From positions 1 through 64,000 of the forward strand of contig JAIELP010000010.1 of the NCBI GenBank assembly GCA_019752925.1: a DNA stretch of 64,000 bases, read 5' to 3'. Source of the DNA: a bacterium. GTDB taxonomy: Bacteria > Bdellovibrionota > Bdellovibrionia > Bdellovibrionales > Bdellovibrionaceae. A program made the position numbers and the translations under genes. Below are positions 7,531 to 17,148 of this stretch, one piece after another. The notes under the pieces were generated by a model. That model saw only the letters and a program-made list of their open reading frames with translations. It had not been told where the DNA came from and ran no database searches. Position 1 is the first letter of the stretch. The number at the start of each line of letters is the position of its first letter.

Positions 7531-8376
7531 TTACACTCTAAAGGTGACTTCTGCGATTTGAAAATCATGAAACAAACGATGCTTCAAGGTATCCACCTGC
7601 GTATCAGTTAGCTTTTGACTCAATTCAAGTTTAGCACTTAGTGCATTTTCAGAAGTACTTAAAGCCCATACTCGTATATCTTTTATTGAAATCACTTCAG
7701 ACTGATTCATGATTACAGCTTTAATTGATTCAATATTGATTGCTGTAGGTTTTTTTCCCATGAGCATAATAATCGATTCTTTAAATACAGCCCATGTCCC
7801 CCAGATAATAACTACTGAAATCAGCGCACTAATTGCAGGGTCAACCCAAAATACTGATTTATAGTAAATCACCACACCTGTCAGAAGCACGCCTAAAGAA
7901 ACCGCCGCATCCGCCATTAAATGCAGATAAGCTGATTTAATATTCAGATCATGCTGGTGATGATGAAAAAGTTTAGCTGAAAATAAATTAATTAAAAATC
8001 CGATAAAAGCCACGATCATCATTGTTGTGGCCACTGGAGCATAACCGGCTTGATATCGATCGTAGGCTTCAAAAATAACCCACACCGAACTGATCATCAG
8101 CAAACTTGTATTGGTAAAAGCCGCATAAATAGAAAAACGGCGCGTTGCTGCACGTTTTGATAAAATCATACCGAGCCAAGCAATAACTAAACCGAATACA
8201 TCCGTTAAATTATGTAAAGCATCCGACACAAGCGCTAAAGACTGACCCACGATGCCGTAATAAATTTCAATAAAAACAAACAGCAAATTCAGCGAAATAC
8301 CGATTTTAAATGCACGATCAGGCACTAACTGAACATTGTGGTGATGATGATCGCATTTCTCTGCTTGTGGCTTCAA
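7531..8376 (-). CDS. cation diffusion facilitator metal exporter
   Basis: The 281-residue protein has the cation diffusion facilitator layout: a His-rich N-terminus (CDHHHHN), six membrane helices with the metal-site pattern ALVSDALHNLTD in helix 2 and AYLHLMADAAVSLG in helix 5, and a cytosolic C-terminal domain of about 80 residues. It resembles ZitB/CzcD zinc exporters that swap Zn2+ for protons. A cytosolic HHQHD loop between helices 4 and 5 adds metal ligands. The start appears to be TTG after an AAAGG ribosome binding site, since no ATG is in range. Confidence 0.9.
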   Translation of the reverse strand: MKPQAEKCDHHHHNVQLVPDRAFKIGISLNLLFVFIEIYYGIVGQSLALVSDALHNLTDVFGLVIAWLGMILSKRAATRRFSIYAAFTNTSLLMISSVWVIFEAYDRYQAGYAPVATTMMIVAFIGFLINLFSAKLFHHHQHDLNIKSAYLHLMADAAVSLGVLLTGVVIYYKSVFWVDPAISALISVVIIWGTWAVFKESIIMLMGKKPTAINIESIKAVIMNQSEVISIKDIRVWALSTSENALSAKLELSQKLTDTQVDTLKHRLFHDFQIAEVTFRV

Positions 8377-8512
8377 GTTTACAGACCTTTCTCTGTTTAA
8401 TTAGGTACATTTTACTTAGCTGAGCCTCTGCTCGTGTATATTTATTTTACTTTACGCCCTCTGTGGGAACTTTATATGGACAAAGGTCTTGACCCCAAGT
8501 AGTTTGTGCAGC

Positions 8513-9859
8513 GTGAATACAGAAAATAATACCTTAAAATTCAGTGATTTAGCGCTTGCAGAACCCGTTTTAGCAGCCGTTAAAAAAGCCGGCTACGAAA
8601 CCCCAACACCCATTCAGGCGCAGTCCATTCCGCACTTACTTGAAGGCAAAGACCTTTTAGGTTGCGCTCAAACCGGAACCGGAAAAACAGCAGCATTTGC
8701 GCTTCCGATTATCACGAACATCTACCGCTCTAAAACCAGAGTTTCACCTAAAAATGTAAGTTGCTTGATTCTAACTCCTACGCGCGAATTGGCTTTACAA
8801 ATTTATGAAAATTTTAAAACGTACTCTGTGGGCCTTAATATTAAAACAGCTGTTGTATACGGTGGTGTGGGTATTACGCCTCAAATTAAAGCCGTACAAG
8901 ATGGCGTTGATGTATTGATTGCCACTCCTGGCCGCTTACTGGATTTAATCGGTCAAAATAAATTATCAATTAAACAGATTAAAACCTTCGTACTTGATGA
9001 AGCAGACCGTATGCTGGATATGGGTTTCATTCATGATATCCGTAAAATATTATTTATGATCCCTAAAGACCGTCAGACTTTATTTTTCTCGGCAACAATG
9101 CCCCCTGAAATTGAAAAACTTGCTTCGACAATGTTAAGCAACCCAGTTCGCATTGAAGTTAACCCAGTTTCGTCTACGGCTGAAAAAGTAGAACAACACG
9201 TAATGTATGTTGAGCAATCACGTAAGCGTGATTTATTACGTCACTTGCTTATTGATCCCAAGTTTTCTCGCGTAATTGTTTTTACTCGCACTAAACACGG
9301 CGCTAACCGCGTTTCGGAAGTGCTTGTTAAAAATAAAATTCCGTCAGCCGCCATTCACGGTAATAAATCTCAAAATGCCCGACAGCGCGCCTTAGAAGAT
9401 TTTAAAAACAATAAAATTCAGGTATTAATAGCTACTGATATCGCGGCTCGTGGTATTGATGTAGACGGCATCACTCACGTTATTAACTTTGAAGTTCCTA
9501 ATATTTCTGAAAGCTATGTTCATCGTATAGGTCGTACTGCACGTGCAGGCTTAGGCGGTATTGCCATTTCATTCTGTGATGTTGAAGAAAAATCTTACAT
9601 TCGTGATATTGAAAAGCTAATTGGTCAGCCTATTCCGGTTGATCGTGAGCATCCTTACCATTCTGAATCGGTTGAACATGCAACTATTATGTCTAAAGGT
9701 AAAGCCAAGGCTCAGATTGAAAGAGGCAACAAACCACGACGCCCATCAGGGCGTGGAGGTTTTAAAGCCGCTTCTGATCGTGATTTCAAACCAAAAAAGA
9801 AAAACAGCTTTTACAGCCGTTTTAAAAATAACAAATCATCTTCGGCAAAAAGTAATTAA
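8513..9859 (+). CDS. rhlE: DEAD-box RNA helicase, RhlE-like
   Basis: About 448 residues from the GTG at 8513; a TTG at 8489 would add eight residues, but its ribosome binding site would be only two bases away. Helicase motifs are complete: the Q motif TPTPIQAQSIP, AQTGTGKT, PTRELA, GG, TPGR, DEAD, SAT, the FTRTKHGA block, ATDIAARGID and HRIGRTARAG. The C-terminal tail of about 70 residues is Lys/Arg/Ser-rich, as in RhlE proteins that act in ribosome assembly or RNA turnover. The 5' region holds an 8-codon frame starting at 8476 with little support. Confidence 0.92.
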   Translation: MNTENNTLKFSDLALAEPVLAAVKKAGYETPTPIQAQSIPHLLEGKDLLGCAQTGTGKTAAFALPIITNIYRSKTRVSPKNVSCLILTPTRELALQIYENFKTYSVGLNIKTAVVYGGVGITPQIKAVQDGVDVLIATPGRLLDLIGQNKLSIKQIKTFVLDEADRMLDMGFIHDIRKILFMIPKDRQTLFFSATMPPEIEKLASTMLSNPVRIEVNPVSSTAEKVEQHVMYVEQSRKRDLLRHLLIDPKFSRVIVFTRTKHGANRVSEVLVKNKIPSAAIHGNKSQNARQRALEDFKNNKIQVLIATDIAARGIDVDGITHVINFEVPNISESYVHRIGRTARAGLGGIAISFCDVEEKSYIRDIEKLIGQPIPVDREHPYHSESVEHATIMSKGKAKAQIERGNKPRRPSGRGGFKAASDRDFKPKKKNSFYSRFKNNKSSSAKSN

Positions 9860-10549
9860 TTACTCCAGCAGATTTTTTAAAGCCTCTTCATCTTGCTGCT
9901 GAAGACTTGGAGCGAGGTTATTTAAACCAGCTGCTGCGCGACTTATGCGATCGCTTAAGAATTTTTCATCTACTTTGCTTTGTAAAAACCCTAAAGTTGA
10001 AATCGCGATATCTTTTTGAGGAAAACTCGCAATACCTTCTACTGCCTGTGCGCGCAAAACAGTTTCTAATTCTTTTTTACGATCCCATTTATTACCGTTT
10101 ACATTTTTGTTATTACCGACAAAATTTTGTAAAGCTAACATAGAGGCCGTATCATTTTTAAGTGAAAGCAGTTCAATAGCTAAAGCTCTTTGGTCACCGT
10201 CTTTTTTATCGTCGGAAATAAGCTCATATAAACTTTGTACATCAGACGAACTCATTTCTTTAGCCAAAGCCATGAGGCGCACCTGTACAGCTTCTGGATC
10301 GTTTTGAAGTTGCGCCATCTGCACCGCTTCTTGTTTGAACTTACCAATAAAATTTTTCAGAATTGCCGCATTTTCGCCTTGATCAATTACCACTGGCTGA
10401 ACTGGGGTTAAATTAGTGTCAGCCACTGGTTTGGTCTGATTTTTTTTATTGGCAATAGCCAGTTTTTCCGTACGCCGAGATAAATCATATTCTACAAAGA
10501 AAATTGCAGCCGCCAATACCAGGATGAAAACGTAATGGATTGATTTCAT
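9860..10549 (-). CDS. membrane-anchored helical-repeat protein
   Basis: The 229-residue product has one N-terminal membrane anchor (YVFILVLAAAIFFVEY), a linker rich in Asn, Thr and Pro, and then an all-helical domain with repeated A-L-x-L spacing reminiscent of HEAT or TPR repeats (SDVQSLYELISDD, RALAIELLSLKND, RAQAVEGIASFPQ, AISTLGFLQS). It overlaps the end of the upstream metzincin-like gene by 4 bp (ATGA), so the two products probably function together in the periplasm. I do not recognise a named family. Confidence 0.7.
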   Translation of the reverse strand: MKSIHYVFILVLAAAIFFVEYDLSRRTEKLAIANKKNQTKPVADTNLTPVQPVVIDQGENAAILKNFIGKFKQEAVQMAQLQNDPEAVQVRLMALAKEMSSSDVQSLYELISDDKKDGDQRALAIELLSLKNDTASMLALQNFVGNNKNVNGNKWDRKKELETVLRAQAVEGIASFPQKDIAISTLGFLQSKVDEKFLSDRISRAAAGLNNLAPSLQQQDEEALKNLLE

Positions 10550-11898
10550 TCTTTTACTACCTCAAAGCCGTCGTAAAGCGGCGTTGTAATTAAACCTGAA
10601 TACAGGTTATTGGTTTCAGACCATGGGAGCAATGTATTTCCAGATAAGATTTGAATCTGACCGTTGTTTTTTAAAACTAAATTTTGACCTTTATAAACTA
10701 TAACTTCTTTATTTTCAGGATCCCAGTTGGCTGATTGGCTTGTAAGTCGTTGATTTTGCGGATTGTAGCTGAAAACCTCACCTGTGCTACTTACTAAATA
10801 ATATCCGGTCTGAGTTTTTCCCAGCATAGCTGTTGAAGTACGGGCTACGTTAAATGGAATAGCCTGCTCACGCCCCCATGTGCCGTTCGGAAAGTCGTAG
10901 GCCGCCAGTTTATTAGCGTTGGTGATTTTAACTACGTAACGTTTAATGCCGGCATCAAACTCTTCAAAGTCTTTTAACTTTTCATTATTTTTTTCAGCTA
11001 CTAATTTATAATATGAATAAACATCACTGACGACGTCACCAAAACCGGAGTTTTGATATAGCTCAACAGCTAATGCATTTAAACCATCAAACAGTACAGC
11101 CCCAAAGCTTGTTCTTTTTAAACGGCCTTCAGCTGAAGGGACTTCGCGTTTGTACCATGTACCGTTATCAAACAAATGAGCTTCTTTACGATCAGCGGTT
11201 AAAGCTAAAACGGCTTCGCGTGATTGAATAATCGGAGTGTTAAAGAAAATATTACTACGGGCAATAGCCATTAAGCGCGCCATTTTTTTATAAACGGGGT
11301 GGAAATTTGTACCTTGAACTGAAACACGCGCGTAGTATTCCATTTCAACTGCGTGAGAACCACCGTAAGTGTAGTTCGTATCGCAACCCGAAACGCTTGA
11401 ACCTTGGTAAGGGCCCTGGTTACAACCAATGTGTCTGAAACCTGCTGTATGTCGGGCTTCGTGAACGAATGTACCAACACGGCCTAATGTTGAAAGCTTA
11501 GCCCACCCATCTTGCATCGTGAAGTAACCACCGCTGTTGTAAGCAGTTGCATACGGAATATCATTTCCTCGCTCAATACCGCGGGTTTCCTGTTTTAACC
11601 ATCCGTAATAATTTTTTACATCCACAAAGCCACGGATGAATTTATTTTGCGGATTTGTATCGAAAGCACCTTGTTCTAAAATGGCGATATCGTTAAATAA
11701 TTTTTTTGTTTCAACGCTTGAATTACAAAGCTCTAAACCACCGAAAGATTTTACATCAATTCTAAAGTCTGCAACGTAGCGGTTAGCATCGCCTTGAGTG
11801 GTACAAGTAAACTCAGGGTCACGGTAAGGAATATCTTCGGCTTGAGCAAAGTTAAGTTGAGTTAATAAAATCAAGGCTGATAAAAATAATTTGTTCAT
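10546..11898 (-). CDS. secreted metzincin-like zinc protease candidate
   Basis: The 450-residue protein has a signal peptide (MNKLFLSALILLTQLNFAQA). Residues 146-156 read HEARHTAGFRH, which fits the metzincin zinc motif HExxHxxGxxH exactly; a candidate Met-turn lies about 35 residues later (AVEMEYYARV). Four cysteines flank this region. The C-terminal half (about 220-450) has repeated units ending in a W with strands such as LVSSTGEVFSY and NLVLKNNGQIQIL, like a beta-propeller or sensor domain. No close family is recognised. It is coupled to the downstream anchored protein and may act on the cell surface or on other cells. Confidence 0.7.
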   Translation of the reverse strand: MNKLFLSALILLTQLNFAQAEDIPYRDPEFTCTTQGDANRYVADFRIDVKSFGGLELCNSSVETKKLFNDIAILEQGAFDTNPQNKFIRGFVDVKNYYGWLKQETRGIERGNDIPYATAYNSGGYFTMQDGWAKLSTLGRVGTFVHEARHTAGFRHIGCNQGPYQGSSVSGCDTNYTYGGSHAVEMEYYARVSVQGTNFHPVYKKMARLMAIARSNIFFNTPIIQSREAVLALTADRKEAHLFDNGTWYKREVPSAEGRLKRTSFGAVLFDGLNALAVELYQNSGFGDVVSDVYSYYKLVAEKNNEKLKDFEEFDAGIKRYVVKITNANKLAAYDFPNGTWGREQAIPFNVARTSTAMLGKTQTGYYLVSSTGEVFSYNPQNQRLTSQSANWDPENKEVIVYKGQNLVLKNNGQIQILSGNTLLPWSETNNLYSGLITTPLYDGFEVVKE

Positions 11899-11992
11899 AG
11901 TCCCCTCGAGCTTGAATAAGCTATGAAAATGCTACCTCAGAAGCCACTGGACTCAACTTTATTCCTATAGACGCTGCTTGTTATTTAAAGAT

Positions 11993-12949
11993 TTAAGCAC
12001 TCAGTTTTTTATTCATTACGGGAATAAAAACAAAAGGTACAAACGCCAGCAAAACCATAACAGAGTAGCCAAATGGCATTTGTCTTGCTTCCTGCTGCTC
12101 TACTAAATCCTCATATCGTACAATGGCTTTCATATGATGATGAGAATGAAAACCTAAGTTAAATAAGGTGATATTGGTAATCCAAGAAGAGGAATCCCAT
12201 GAGTGTTGCGCCTTAAAGGCCATGTAGTTACCTTCAGCATTTTTAGGGCGCTCGAGGCCGTAGTGCTCAATATAGTCCACCGTTTGAAGCAATAAAATAG
12301 CCACTGCCGAAATAGCCCACCAAAATAAGAGCGCTTTTAAGTCAAAAATGTAATAGATCGCCGCCGAAATCCAAACCGTATTAAACCAGTAAAAAATGAA
12401 TTTGCGGCCATTAATTTTGTAAGAATCAATAAGGCTTCCAAAATACTCTCGTACCCAGAAAGCATAAACATTTTCGTTTTTTCGGGCTGTGGCTGGATCT
12501 AAAGGAGTGGCTACGTATTTATGGTGCCCAAAAACATGTTCTTGCCCCCAATGAGCAAAGTTAACCAGCATTAAATTGTAAACTCCGATAGCTTTCATCA
12601 GCTTTTCACGACGGTGAACCAATTCATGGGCACTGGTTATACCAAATGCTCCGAGCAACACACCTGTAGATAAAACAAAGCCTATCTGTTCTATTATATT
12701 TTCAGAAAACTGAAGTTTAACAAGCCCCAATACCAATATAGGCGTTAAGAAAAAAGGAGTTAGAACCAAACTGAGATCAGCATATTTAGTTTTGTATTCA
12801 GCTGATTTAAATTTAATATTTCGCGAGAATACTTCGACCACCGGGAAAATAACAAAGAAGATAATAAAACCAGTCCAAGCAGCCCACCCTCCTTGGTATA
12901 AACCCAAAGCCCCTAATAGCATCAAAATATAAGGAAAAAAATAAATCAT
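11993..12949 (-). CDS. AlkB-like membrane di-iron oxygenase
   Basis: The 318-residue product has about six membrane helices and the His boxes of the alkane monooxygenase/xylene monooxygenase branch of the fatty acid desaturase superfamily: HELVH (near 106), EHVFGHH (near 140) and HSHHH (near 280), plus DYIEHYGL, the family's NYxEHYGL-type signature. It would use a di-iron centre to oxidise a hydrophobic chain. It follows greB with no gap, in an operon with an ABC transporter, so a lipid or membrane-modification role is as likely as alkane use. It is shorter than typical AlkB (about 400). Confidence 0.85.
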   Translation of the reverse strand: MIYFFPYILMLLGALGLYQGGWAAWTGFIIFFVIFPVVEVFSRNIKFKSAEYKTKYADLSLVLTPFFLTPILVLGLVKLQFSENIIEQIGFVLSTGVLLGAFGITSAHELVHRREKLMKAIGVYNLMLVNFAHWGQEHVFGHHKYVATPLDPATARKNENVYAFWVREYFGSLIDSYKINGRKFIFYWFNTVWISAAIYYIFDLKALLFWWAISAVAILLLQTVDYIEHYGLERPKNAEGNYMAFKAQHSWDSSSWITNITLFNLGFHSHHHMKAIVRYEDLVEQQEARQMPFGYSVMVLLAFVPFVFIPVMNKKLSA

Positions 12950-13429
12950 CTACTTCTCATATTTGATATCGACAATAGTCATCATTTCATCGCCGCTGGG
13001 TTTAGTAACTTTAACATCATCATTAATTTTTTTACCAAGTATAGCCTTAGCCAAAGGCGACTGCCACGATATACGTTTTAATTTAATATCAATTTCATCA
13101 GCACCCACAATTTGGTAAGTAATTTCTTCGCCATCCTCATTTTCCAGAGTCACTTTAGCGCCAAAAACCACTTTATCGGATTTAATCTGTGCCGGATCTA
13201 TCACTTCGGCATCCTGCATACGATTTTTTAAAATGAAGAGTCTTTTATCAATTTCACGTAAACGTCTTTTGCCGTATTGATAATCGGCATTCTCAGAACG
13301 GTCTCCGTTACTTGCAGCCCATGATACAACGCTAACCGTTTTAGGGCGCTCTACGTTAAGTAACTCAAGATACTCAGCTCTGAGTTTTTCAAAACCGTCA
13401 GGTGTAATGTAATTTTTTTTATCACTCAT
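12950..13429 (-). CDS. greB: transcript cleavage factor GreB
   Basis: The 159-residue protein has the N-terminal coiled coil with NGDRSENADYQYGKRRLREI, carrying the acidic tip and basic patch typical of GreB, and the C-terminal FKBP-like domain (FGAKVTLENEDGEE, then SPLAKAILGK). It rescues backtracked RNA polymerase by stimulating cleavage of the nascent RNA. The gene overlaps the ABC permease gene by 4 bp and abuts the AlkB-like gene, an unusual operon for a core transcription factor. Length is normal. Confidence 0.95.
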   Translation of the reverse strand: MSDKKNYITPDGFEKLRAEYLELLNVERPKTVSVVSWAASNGDRSENADYQYGKRRLREIDKRLFILKNRMQDAEVIDPAQIKSDKVVFGAKVTLENEDGEEITYQIVGADEIDIKLKRISWQSPLAKAILGKKINDDVKVTKPSGDEMMTIVDIKYEK

Positions 13430-14700
13430 AGTTTTGAACTCAGTCCGTCTTTTAATGCGGACTTCATCGCACGTATTGCTGGAATAAAACTGATTAAAAT
13501 ACTGCTTACTAACATAATACCCAAATAAATAATTTCATTAAATGAGAATATTGGCGCCTGCAGATATAATCCGTAAGTTGATTGCAACCAAGGACCGAAA
13601 ACTAACTCTAGTAATACTTTAATTACACAGGAAATGAATATCGCCAATGTACTTAATAAGAAAGTTTCCATTAAGATCAGCAGCACAATGTTTTTTAGGG
13701 AAGCTCCTACCGCACGTAAGATCGCCATCTCACGGCGTCTTTCATTCAATGAAGTCATGATGGCAATTAACATTGAAATCAAGCCCACAGCCATTACTAA
13801 AAACGAAAGAGTTTTTAAAACTTTTTCAATCATTGAAAGTGAAGTCCATAACTCCGACAAAACCACTCCCGGAATAACGGCTAAAAGCGGTTCTTCTTTG
13901 TATTCATTAATCCAGCGCTGCAGCTTTAAAGTTTCGATACGATTTTTTGTTCTTAAAAAGAAAGATGTGATAGCGCGCGGCTTAACCATTTCAGGTTTAA
14001 TATCAGAAGCTTTAATTTGTTTTTCTTCAGAAGGAGCACTTCCTGATTGCCAATCAATATGAATGGCTTCCATAGCTTCCAACGAAATATAAAGTGCACG
14101 GTCAAGTGGCGTGCCCGTTGGCTTCATAACCCCAACAACCTTAAAAGGTTTATCGCTATGTTCTTGTATGGCTACTCCCGAAGTTACTCCATGAGCCACG
14201 ACTACATCTGAACCAACAACATAACCCAGAGTTTTAGCCACATCAGCACCGATAACCACATCAAAGTAATCTTTAAATGGCGCACCTGAGGCAAATTCAA
14301 TTTGCTCCTGAGATCTGAATTTGTAAAATTTAAAGAAATCCTGATTGGTAGCGACTACTCTGAATCCCTTGTGACCGTCACCAAGACTATAGGGAATAGT
14401 CCACTCTACTTCAGGAAGATTACGAATTTCATCATAACTTTCAATAGATACATTCTGAGTAGCTTGTCCGATATTAAATACCGAATACAAAACAAGTTGC
14501 ATGGAGCCCGTACGTGCTCCGACGATCAAATCTACACCGGAAACACTTTGGCGAAATCCATCCTCAGCAGCTCTTTTGATGCGTTCAACACTCATTAATA
14601 AAACTAAACTGACTACCATTGAAAACACAGTTAACACTGTCGAAAACTTACGATTATTTAAAGATTTCCAGGCAAGACGCAGCCAAGTAATTTTTGTCAT
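13426..14700 (-). CDS. MacB/FtsX-type ABC permease
   Basis: The 424-residue product has the MacB-like layout: one N-terminal membrane helix (residues about 18-40), a periplasmic domain of about 230 residues, and three C-terminal helices (FtsX domain) with NERRREMAILRAVGAS between the first two. The periplasmic part contains VDLIVGARTGSMQLVLYSVF, seen in the permeases found beside DUF3299 proteins. Its ATPase overlaps upstream by 4 bp. Such proteins often do not transport across the membrane but drive periplasmic events. The substrate is unknown; a zinc link is discussed under the DUF3299 gene. Confidence 0.88.
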   Translation of the reverse strand: MTKITWLRLAWKSLNNRKFSTVLTVFSMVVSLVLLMSVERIKRAAEDGFRQSVSGVDLIVGARTGSMQLVLYSVFNIGQATQNVSIESYDEIRNLPEVEWTIPYSLGDGHKGFRVVATNQDFFKFYKFRSQEQIEFASGAPFKDYFDVVIGADVAKTLGYVVGSDVVVAHGVTSGVAIQEHSDKPFKVVGVMKPTGTPLDRALYISLEAMEAIHIDWQSGSAPSEEKQIKASDIKPEMVKPRAITSFFLRTKNRIETLKLQRWINEYKEEPLLAVIPGVVLSELWTSLSMIEKVLKTLSFLVMAVGLISMLIAIMTSLNERRREMAILRAVGASLKNIVLLILMETFLLSTLAIFISCVIKVLLELVFGPWLQSTYGLYLQAPIFSFNEIIYLGIMLVSSILISFIPAIRAMKSALKDGLSSKL

Positions 14701-15374
14701 AACAACTCTGCACTTTCAAACTTTACGCGGTTAACTTCGGTTAAGCTCACCGTACGATCAAAAAGTTTGGACATTGTTAAATCATGACTAACAAACAACA
14801 CACTGGTTTTATGTAACCGACATAGGTTAAATAAAATTTTTAAGAAATTTTCACGGTGATTATAGTCTAAAGCTGAAGTTGGCTCATCCGCTAAAATTAA
14901 TTTTGGTTTTTTAATCAGTGCACGCGCCACCGCTACACGCTGCTGCTGGCCAACTGATAATTGCGATACAGCTCTTCCTAAATAATCAATAAGACCTAAG
15001 CTTTTAACCAGATGTAATAATTCTTTTTCATCGAGCTGATTTTTTTGAAATAAAAATGGCAATTGAATATTTTCTAGAACCGACAAATATGGAATTAAAT
15101 TAAAACTTTGGAAAATATAACCAACATTTTGTGCCCGAAAATGATCAAGCTGGCCCGGATTCATTTCTGACAGATTATGACCGCAAACATTAACACTTCC
15201 AGATTGGCTTTTTAAGATTCCGGCGATGAGTTCCAGCAAAGTTGATTTACCAGAACCACTTGGCCCGTTTAAAAAAACAATTTCGCCTTCAGCTATTGTC
15301 AAAGCCGGTATGTCCAGAATTTCTGTAAGGCCGTATGAAAATTTTAAATTCCGTATTTCAATTGAGTTCATCAT
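14697..15374 (-). CDS. ABC transporter ATPase, MacB/LolD-like
   Basis: The 225-residue ATPase carries Walker A GPSGSGKST, a Q-loop with GYIFQSFNLIPYLSVLENIQ, the signature LSVGQQQRVAVARAL, Walker B LILADEPTSALD and the H-loop SHD. The GYIFQxFNLIPxLxxxEN stretch marks the MacB/LolD subgroup. Two adjacent ATG codons begin the gene; the first overlaps the stop codon of the DUF3299 gene (ATGA). It partners the downstream permease. Confidence 0.93.
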   Translation of the reverse strand: MMNSIEIRNLKFSYGLTEILDIPALTIAEGEIVFLNGPSGSGKSTLLELIAGILKSQSGSVNVCGHNLSEMNPGQLDHFRAQNVGYIFQSFNLIPYLSVLENIQLPFLFQKNQLDEKELLHLVKSLGLIDYLGRAVSQLSVGQQQRVAVARALIKKPKLILADEPTSALDYNHRENFLKILFNLCRLHKTSVLFVSHDLTMSKLFDRTVSLTEVNRVKFESAELL

Positions 15375-15814
15375 TTGTAATCTTCGACCACATCAGCTTC
15401 CATTTCAAACGAAACTTCACCATACTGTGATCTCACGGTGGCAATTTTAAATTTTCCGTAAACCCAGATCGGCGCCCCCTGTTTAGATTCAGTTCCCTTT
15501 TTCATGCGCACATAAACCATTTGATTTGGTGGCGGAGGCGGAACGTGAATGCAGGCTTGAGGAGTCGGTACTAATAAAAATTCAGTTACTTTTTGCTGAT
15601 TGTCTTCAAGCGGAACCATAAAGCCCGGTATTTTAACTTGCTTTCCATCTAATGCTTTAATTTCACTGGGAGCATTATTAGTGATGTAATCCATTTGATT
15701 AAGCAATCGCCAGTCAATTTCAACACCCTCACCGCGACCGGCGCCTTGAATTAAATAAACGCCCGCACCAACTGCAGCTGAAAAAACTAGAAGTGCGACC
15801 AATACCCATTTCAT
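15371..15814 (-). CDS. DUF3299 family periplasmic protein
   Basis: About 147 residues from the ATG at 15814, which has an AGGA ribosome binding site seven bases away; a longer upstream frame lacks one. A single N-terminal membrane anchor (VLVALLVFSAAVGAGVYLI) is followed by the compact DUF3299 domain: LDGKQVKIPGFMVPLE, FLLVPTPQACIHVPPPPPNQ and a final beta strand. From memory, DUF3299 proteins occur with MacB-type ABC genes in zinc-regulated loci of gammaproteobacteria, so a role in metal or envelope homeostasis is possible. It is first in an operon with ATPase, permease, greB and an AlkB-like oxygenase. Confidence 0.85.
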   Translation of the reverse strand: MKWVLVALLVFSAAVGAGVYLIQGAGRGEGVEIDWRLLNQMDYITNNAPSEIKALDGKQVKIPGFMVPLEDNQQKVTEFLLVPTPQACIHVPPPPPNQMVYVRMKKGTESKQGAPIWVYGKFKIATVRSQYGEVSFEMEADVVEDYK

Positions 15815-15872
15815 TATAATCCTGTCCCACAAACCAAACGGTTTGCATTGCCATATTGAGGACATATAGGTT

Positions 15873-17126
15873 ATGCTTTACTTTCTTATGAGTAAATATC
15901 AGAGCGTACGCGGCACAAGAGATTTATTACCGGAAGCTAAACAAGCTTTCCGTCAAATTGATCAAATTGCCTATAAAACAGCAAAAAATTACGGTTTTAA
16001 AGAAATCGAAACACCAATCTTCGAGTTTTCTGAAGTTTTTCACCGTTCTTTAGGCGAAACCTCTGATGCTGTCAGTAAAGAAACCTACACTTTTACCGAC
16101 CGAGGTGGCGACTCCATTACATTAAGGCCAGAAGGTACAGCCGGCGTAGTAAGAGCTTTTGTTAGCGAAGGCTTAGCGCAACTGACTCCCCTTAAGTTAT
16201 ATTATTATGGTCCAATGTTCCGTTACGAGCGCCCGCAAAAAGGCCGTTACCGTCAATTTCACCAATTAGGCGTTGAGGTTTTAGGTTTAGAATCAGCTTT
16301 GGCTGATGTTGAGTGTTTAGATTTAGCATGGACTATCATTAAAAATTTAAAATTAGACTCACGCTGCGAATTAGAAATCAACACACTTGGTGATATTGAA
16401 TCCCGCAACGCATACAGAACCGCTTTAGTTGATTACTTAACTCCGTTTAAAGAACAACTGTCTGCTGATTCAAAAGTCCGTTTGGAAAAAAATCCGATGC
16501 GGATTTTAGATTCTAAGGACGAAGGCGACAAAAAAATCGTAGCCAATGCTCCGCTAATGGAAAACTATTTAAACGAAAGCTCCAAGAAGTTTTTCGCTGA
16601 TGTTTTAGGTGGTTTAGAAAAATTGGGAATTCCATATAAAATTAATTCTAAGTTAGTTCGCGGCTTAGATTACTACTGCCACACGGTTTTTGAATTCACA
16701 ACAAGTGAATTAGGCGCGCAATCAGCTATTCTTTCCGGCGGTCGCTACGACGGCTTAGTAGAAATGCTCGGCGGGCCTAAAACTGCAGGCGTTGGCTGGG
16801 CTGCTGGCGTAGACCGCTTAGCAGACTTATGCGCACAGAGTTTAGATATTGCGTCTAATCGCCCTATTTCCATTATCGCTCACGGTGATAAAGCTCTAGC
16901 GGAAGCGGTGGCTATTTCAAGTAAACTAAGAAATCAAAATAAATACTGCGAAGTATTTTTAACCGGCAACTTTAAAAAGAAACTGGAAAAAGCTAATAAA
17001 TTAAATACTAGCAAAGCCATTCTGATTTTTGAACAGGATAACGGAAGCTTTGAGTACAAACTTAAAAACTTTGAAACCGGCGAAGAGACATTAACGTCAA
17101 AAGAAGACGCCATCAAAAGCGTATAA
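15873..17126 (+). CDS. hisS: histidyl-tRNA synthetase
   Basis: The 417-residue class II synthetase shows VRGTRDLLP at the N-terminus, motif 2 as [21 protein letters not shown], the histidine-specific [14 protein letters not shown], motif 3 GGRYDGLVE with GWAAGVDRL, and a C-terminal anticodon-binding domain. It attaches histidine to tRNA-His. The start is either the ATG at 15873 (GAGG upstream, long spacing) or that at 15888, which would match the usual family N-terminus. It is divergent from the DUF3299 operon, with only 58 bp between them. Confidence 0.95.
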   Translation: MLYFLMSKYQSVRGTRDLLPEAKQAFRQIDQIAYKTAKNYGFKEIETPIFEFSEVFHRSLGETSDAVSKETYTFTDRGGDSITLRPEGTAGVVRAFVSEGLAQLTPLKLYYYGPMFRYERPQKGRYRQFHQLGVEVLGLESALADVECLDLAWTIIKNLKLDSRCELEINTLGDIESRNAYRTALVDYLTPFKEQLSADSKVRLEKNPMRILDSKDEGDKKIVANAPLMENYLNESSKKFFADVLGGLEKLGIPYKINSKLVRGLDYYCHTVFEFTTSELGAQSAILSGGRYDGLVEMLGGPKTAGVGWAAGVDRLADLCAQSLDIASNRPISIIAHGDKALAEAVAISSKLRNQNKYCEVFLTGNFKKKLEKANKLNTSKAILIFEQDNGSFEYKLKNFETGEETLTSKEDAIKSV

Positions 17127-17148
17127 GAACTGTACTCAAACTTACAAA

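Noticed and set aside
8476..8502. 8-codon frame before the RhlE-like gene
   Set aside because: No convincing ribosome binding site and no sequence feature of a known leader peptide.
11993..12949. dedicated alkane degradation locus
   Set aside because: No rubredoxin, alcohol dehydrogenase or related regulator is adjacent, so only the enzyme family is claimed.
13634..14062. 142-codon plus-strand frame inside the ABC permease
   Set aside because: It is a shadow of the well-supported FtsX-domain gene.
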